From: Meandrina meandrites
Lineage: Eukaryota > Cnidaria > Anthozoa > Scleractinia > Meandrinidae
Assembly (NCBI GenBank): GCA_963693305.1
Contig: OY855904.1
Coordinates: forward strand, 51,785,261-51,849,260
Direction of reading: 5' to 3'
DNA length: 64,000 nt
The notes under the pieces are model-generated. The model did no database searches and was not told the origin of the DNA. It saw nothing but the letters and a program-made list of their open reading frames with translations. A program made the position numbers and the translations under genes. Positions 61,766-64,000 of the stretch are shown in pieces. How positions within the stretch are numbered: the first letter of the stretch is position 1; every line of letters begins with the position of its first letter.

Positions 61766-62573
61766 TCGTCCCATGAGCTCTCGGCCTGTATGACAAGGTG
61801 CTGTCCAATTTGGGAAATAATTGTGGGATAAAGATTTTAAGACTGTCCAATTCAAACTAGCCCATTATGTCCGTTGGCAGTCTGGGACATTTTCTCCGGA
61901 CTCCAGTCATTGAACAATCAATTAAATAATTCCATTACGTGCATGTGTGCCGAACCATTTAAGTCGGAGAGGAAATGCATCCCGGTGAACTTCAAACGGG
62001 CAAAGAATAAAGTTGCCAAGAATTCTGTTGGGTACAATCGTTTGTTTTGAGCTCTAACAACGGCAACGTTTTTACTCATGTTCAACGGTTAGTTGGCTGG
62101 GCGGTCAAAACATACAGAAAAGCATGCTAAAACATGAAATTAAGAATTTTAGCTCATGTAAAACTGCTATTTTTCAAGGGAAAATTCTAAATTTCTTGTC
62201 AAAATCAGGGATTTTGCCACGTTTTCTGCAAAAGAAATAAATTAAAATTAACATCTGAATTGGCTACTTTTCATTTGAGTAGTTTTATTCTGGAGAGTTC
62301 AAAGTGTTTCCTAGTCAGGTAAAGTCGAAGAATTTATGTTTTCCGCATGAGAGGAAAACCTATGTGTACATTCTGATCCTGATGAAAGGACAAACATATT
62401 CTCCTCACTGCTTGAGTGGTTTCCTTATAAATTACGCACAGGTGTCACACAGGGCTAAAACAAAAGCAGAAAATAGCCGAGATTTTCATCAGTGAAAGCC
62501 GTGAGAAACAAATCAAAGACAACCAACACAATTAATACCTGGCAGTTGTTCGATAAACAGAGATAATTCAACC

Positions 62574-62705
62574 GAAGTGAGAACACAGAACTGCTTTTGT
62601 GATATGCCCGCAGCACGCTGGGTTCATGTCATGCATGTCGTTATAAATATGATTCGTGACCACCGTTCCGTCGGCGGCTTGCATGTGTACCACAAGTTCC
62701 TTCCT
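62574..62705 (-). other. Possible orphan terminal exon (minus strand)
   Basis: On the minus strand an acceptor-like CGTATAG is followed by 43 open codons to a TGA. The reading (KELVVHMQAADGTVV and, further on, NPACCGHITKAVLCSH) has a GC-rich, coding-like codon composition and a Cys/His cluster that could bind zinc. The family was not recognised and no partner exon was found in the remaining 1.3 kb to the right. The acceptor's pyrimidine tract is weak. It may be the last exon of a gene off the right edge or a chance frame. Confidence 0.25.
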
Positions 62706-64000
62706 ATACGTAAAATATTAAGTATGGAGTCTGACTGAGTTCTCGCGGATACAAAGTATCGAAGGGAAATTGTTGTAACACGTCTCTATCTTGTCGAAAC
62801 ATCCTGAGTTCTTTTCTGTTTCAGTGTACTGGTTGAAATGATCATTTGTAAGAGCATAGTAAGAATCAAAGGACTAGATTTACCAATTAGACTCCAATTG
62901 TACAACATAGTTTTTTTTTATGATCAAGTTGTTTTATGGACTGCATGAGCAAGGTCACCTTGGTTCAGTAATAAACCTTTTTAATTCAGTTTTCAAATCC
63001 GGCAATCTTTCTTTTAATAGGGCGCGCGGCGCAGCAGTCAGTAGACAGAAATAAGTCGCGTGAGTGGGAGGAGGGAGGCGGGTGGAGATAAGAAAGGGGG
63101 CATGCTGTAATCTTTCCCGCTCACTCTCCTCGCAATCAATTAGTAGTTACAATAAAGTGCCAAAGAACACTCTGCCGCCAAAGGAGTAATATGCTTATTT
63201 TGCAACGCGTAGGTTGTTATTATGTAGTGGTCCGGGAAAACATAGGAATAAGAAGGTTTTACTCCGTTGTTTACTCTTAACAATGTTGTTGCAACTCACG
63301 CTGAGTTGTACCAGGATTCAAGGAAAAACCTAAGAGAGCTAATAAATACCAGCACCGGCTGCGTTCTTTTAATTTAGCTGTAATACTGTTTCGCTGGAGA
63401 AATTTGAACTAGCAGCACGGCAGAATAATCCATAAAGTAAAGCAACAAAATTTCAGGCGATTTTCAAAGTCAATTATTTTCATGGATCTGTGCCAAGCGT
63501 ATGGGCAAGGCTTTCCAATTGGTGAGCAGATGGGAGAGAGAAGGGGGTAATTCCAGTCTATTCCCTATCCCAGTCCTGAACGGAGAGCCCCGTGTTGACT
63601 AACCAAACGACAATAGCTAGATGTGCAAACCCTCAATGTCGAGTAGAACAGCGAAGGGGAAGGCGAAAGAAAGTCTCAAACGAATTGATAGGACTGTAAG
63701 ATGTCGAAACCGAGTGTTTAATGAAAAGACAAAGCACGATTGGTAATGAATTAAATGTTGTAGAATATCAAATTTCGCAAATAAACAAGAACCACAGCAC
63801 AATTACTATGAGATTAAAGACTGAAAGAAGACTGGGACCGTTTCCGCTGCTGACACACGTACGTCCACGCATGCCGGCCGGCTCCGCGCCATTTCCTGTT
63901 GTGTGGTTGGACTATTTTCAGGAAAATAAACACAGAAACTGTACAAAAACATGCTAGCTAAAAGTAGTTTTCCGGAAAATTGTCATTTTTTTTATCTGCG

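Larger units (their letters stand above)
52264..64000. other. Gene-poor region upstream of ARID3
   Basis: About 11.7 kb without a gene I can support. It probably includes the ARID3 promoter just right of 52263 and distal regulatory sequence. Visible items are a MITE at 55281, a repeat at 56730-57070, a repeat copy at 61186-61765 and a doubtful minus-strand exon at 62574-62705. The longest open frames are under 110 codons and show no family signature. Confidence 0.6.

Overview
This is a eukaryotic window of about 64 kb with intron-rich animal genes and many short DNA transposons. The gene set (fibrillin, DCAF12, RPS17, ARID3) is metazoan. Two tRNA-derived SINEs and the foldback insertions resemble, from memory, repeats of anthozoan cnidarians, so a stony coral or close relative is my best guess (inference, no search run). 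Most open frames here are spurious. Genes were assembled by matching conserved protein segments to GT/AG splice sites and checking that the reading frame carries across every junction.

Layout. (1) 1033-12242, minus strand: the 5' end of a fibrillin gene, 13 coding exons, running off the left edge. It encodes a signal peptide, the fibrillin N-terminal Cys module, three EGFs, a hybrid domain, two cbEGFs, a TB domain, one EGF and one cbEGF, in the vertebrate fibrillin order. (2) 14532-23970, plus strand: a complete DCAF12 gene (8 coding exons, 392 aa), head-to-head with fibrillin across a 2.3-kb gap. (3) 28395-31961, plus strand: complete ribosomal protein S17 (eS17) gene, 5 exons, 140 aa, with a TOP-like pyrimidine tract and a first coding exon consisting of the ATG only. 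(4) 33853-34836, plus strand: an intronless 327-aa protein of unknown family with a DSGxxS phosphodegron-like motif and a small Cys cluster. (5) 39372-52263, minus strand: a complete ARID3/dead ringer transcription factor gene (8 coding exons, 502 aa) with a second candidate first exon, a candidate 42-nt cassette exon and an upstream run of AATTAA-type sites. (6) 52264-64000: essentially gene-free, with repeats and one doubtful minus-strand exon near 62.6 kb.

The genes are not a functional cluster: matrix structural protein, CRL4 ubiquitin-ligase receptor, ribosomal protein, unknown protein, transcription factor. I found no operon-like or defence-like system. The most distinctive signal is the set of palindromic insertions with readable target-site duplications. 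Seven carry 8-11 bp duplications, two of them only 32 and 40 bp long. Two carry TTAA, including a 707-bp element that is nearly all inverted repeat. Several carry TA.
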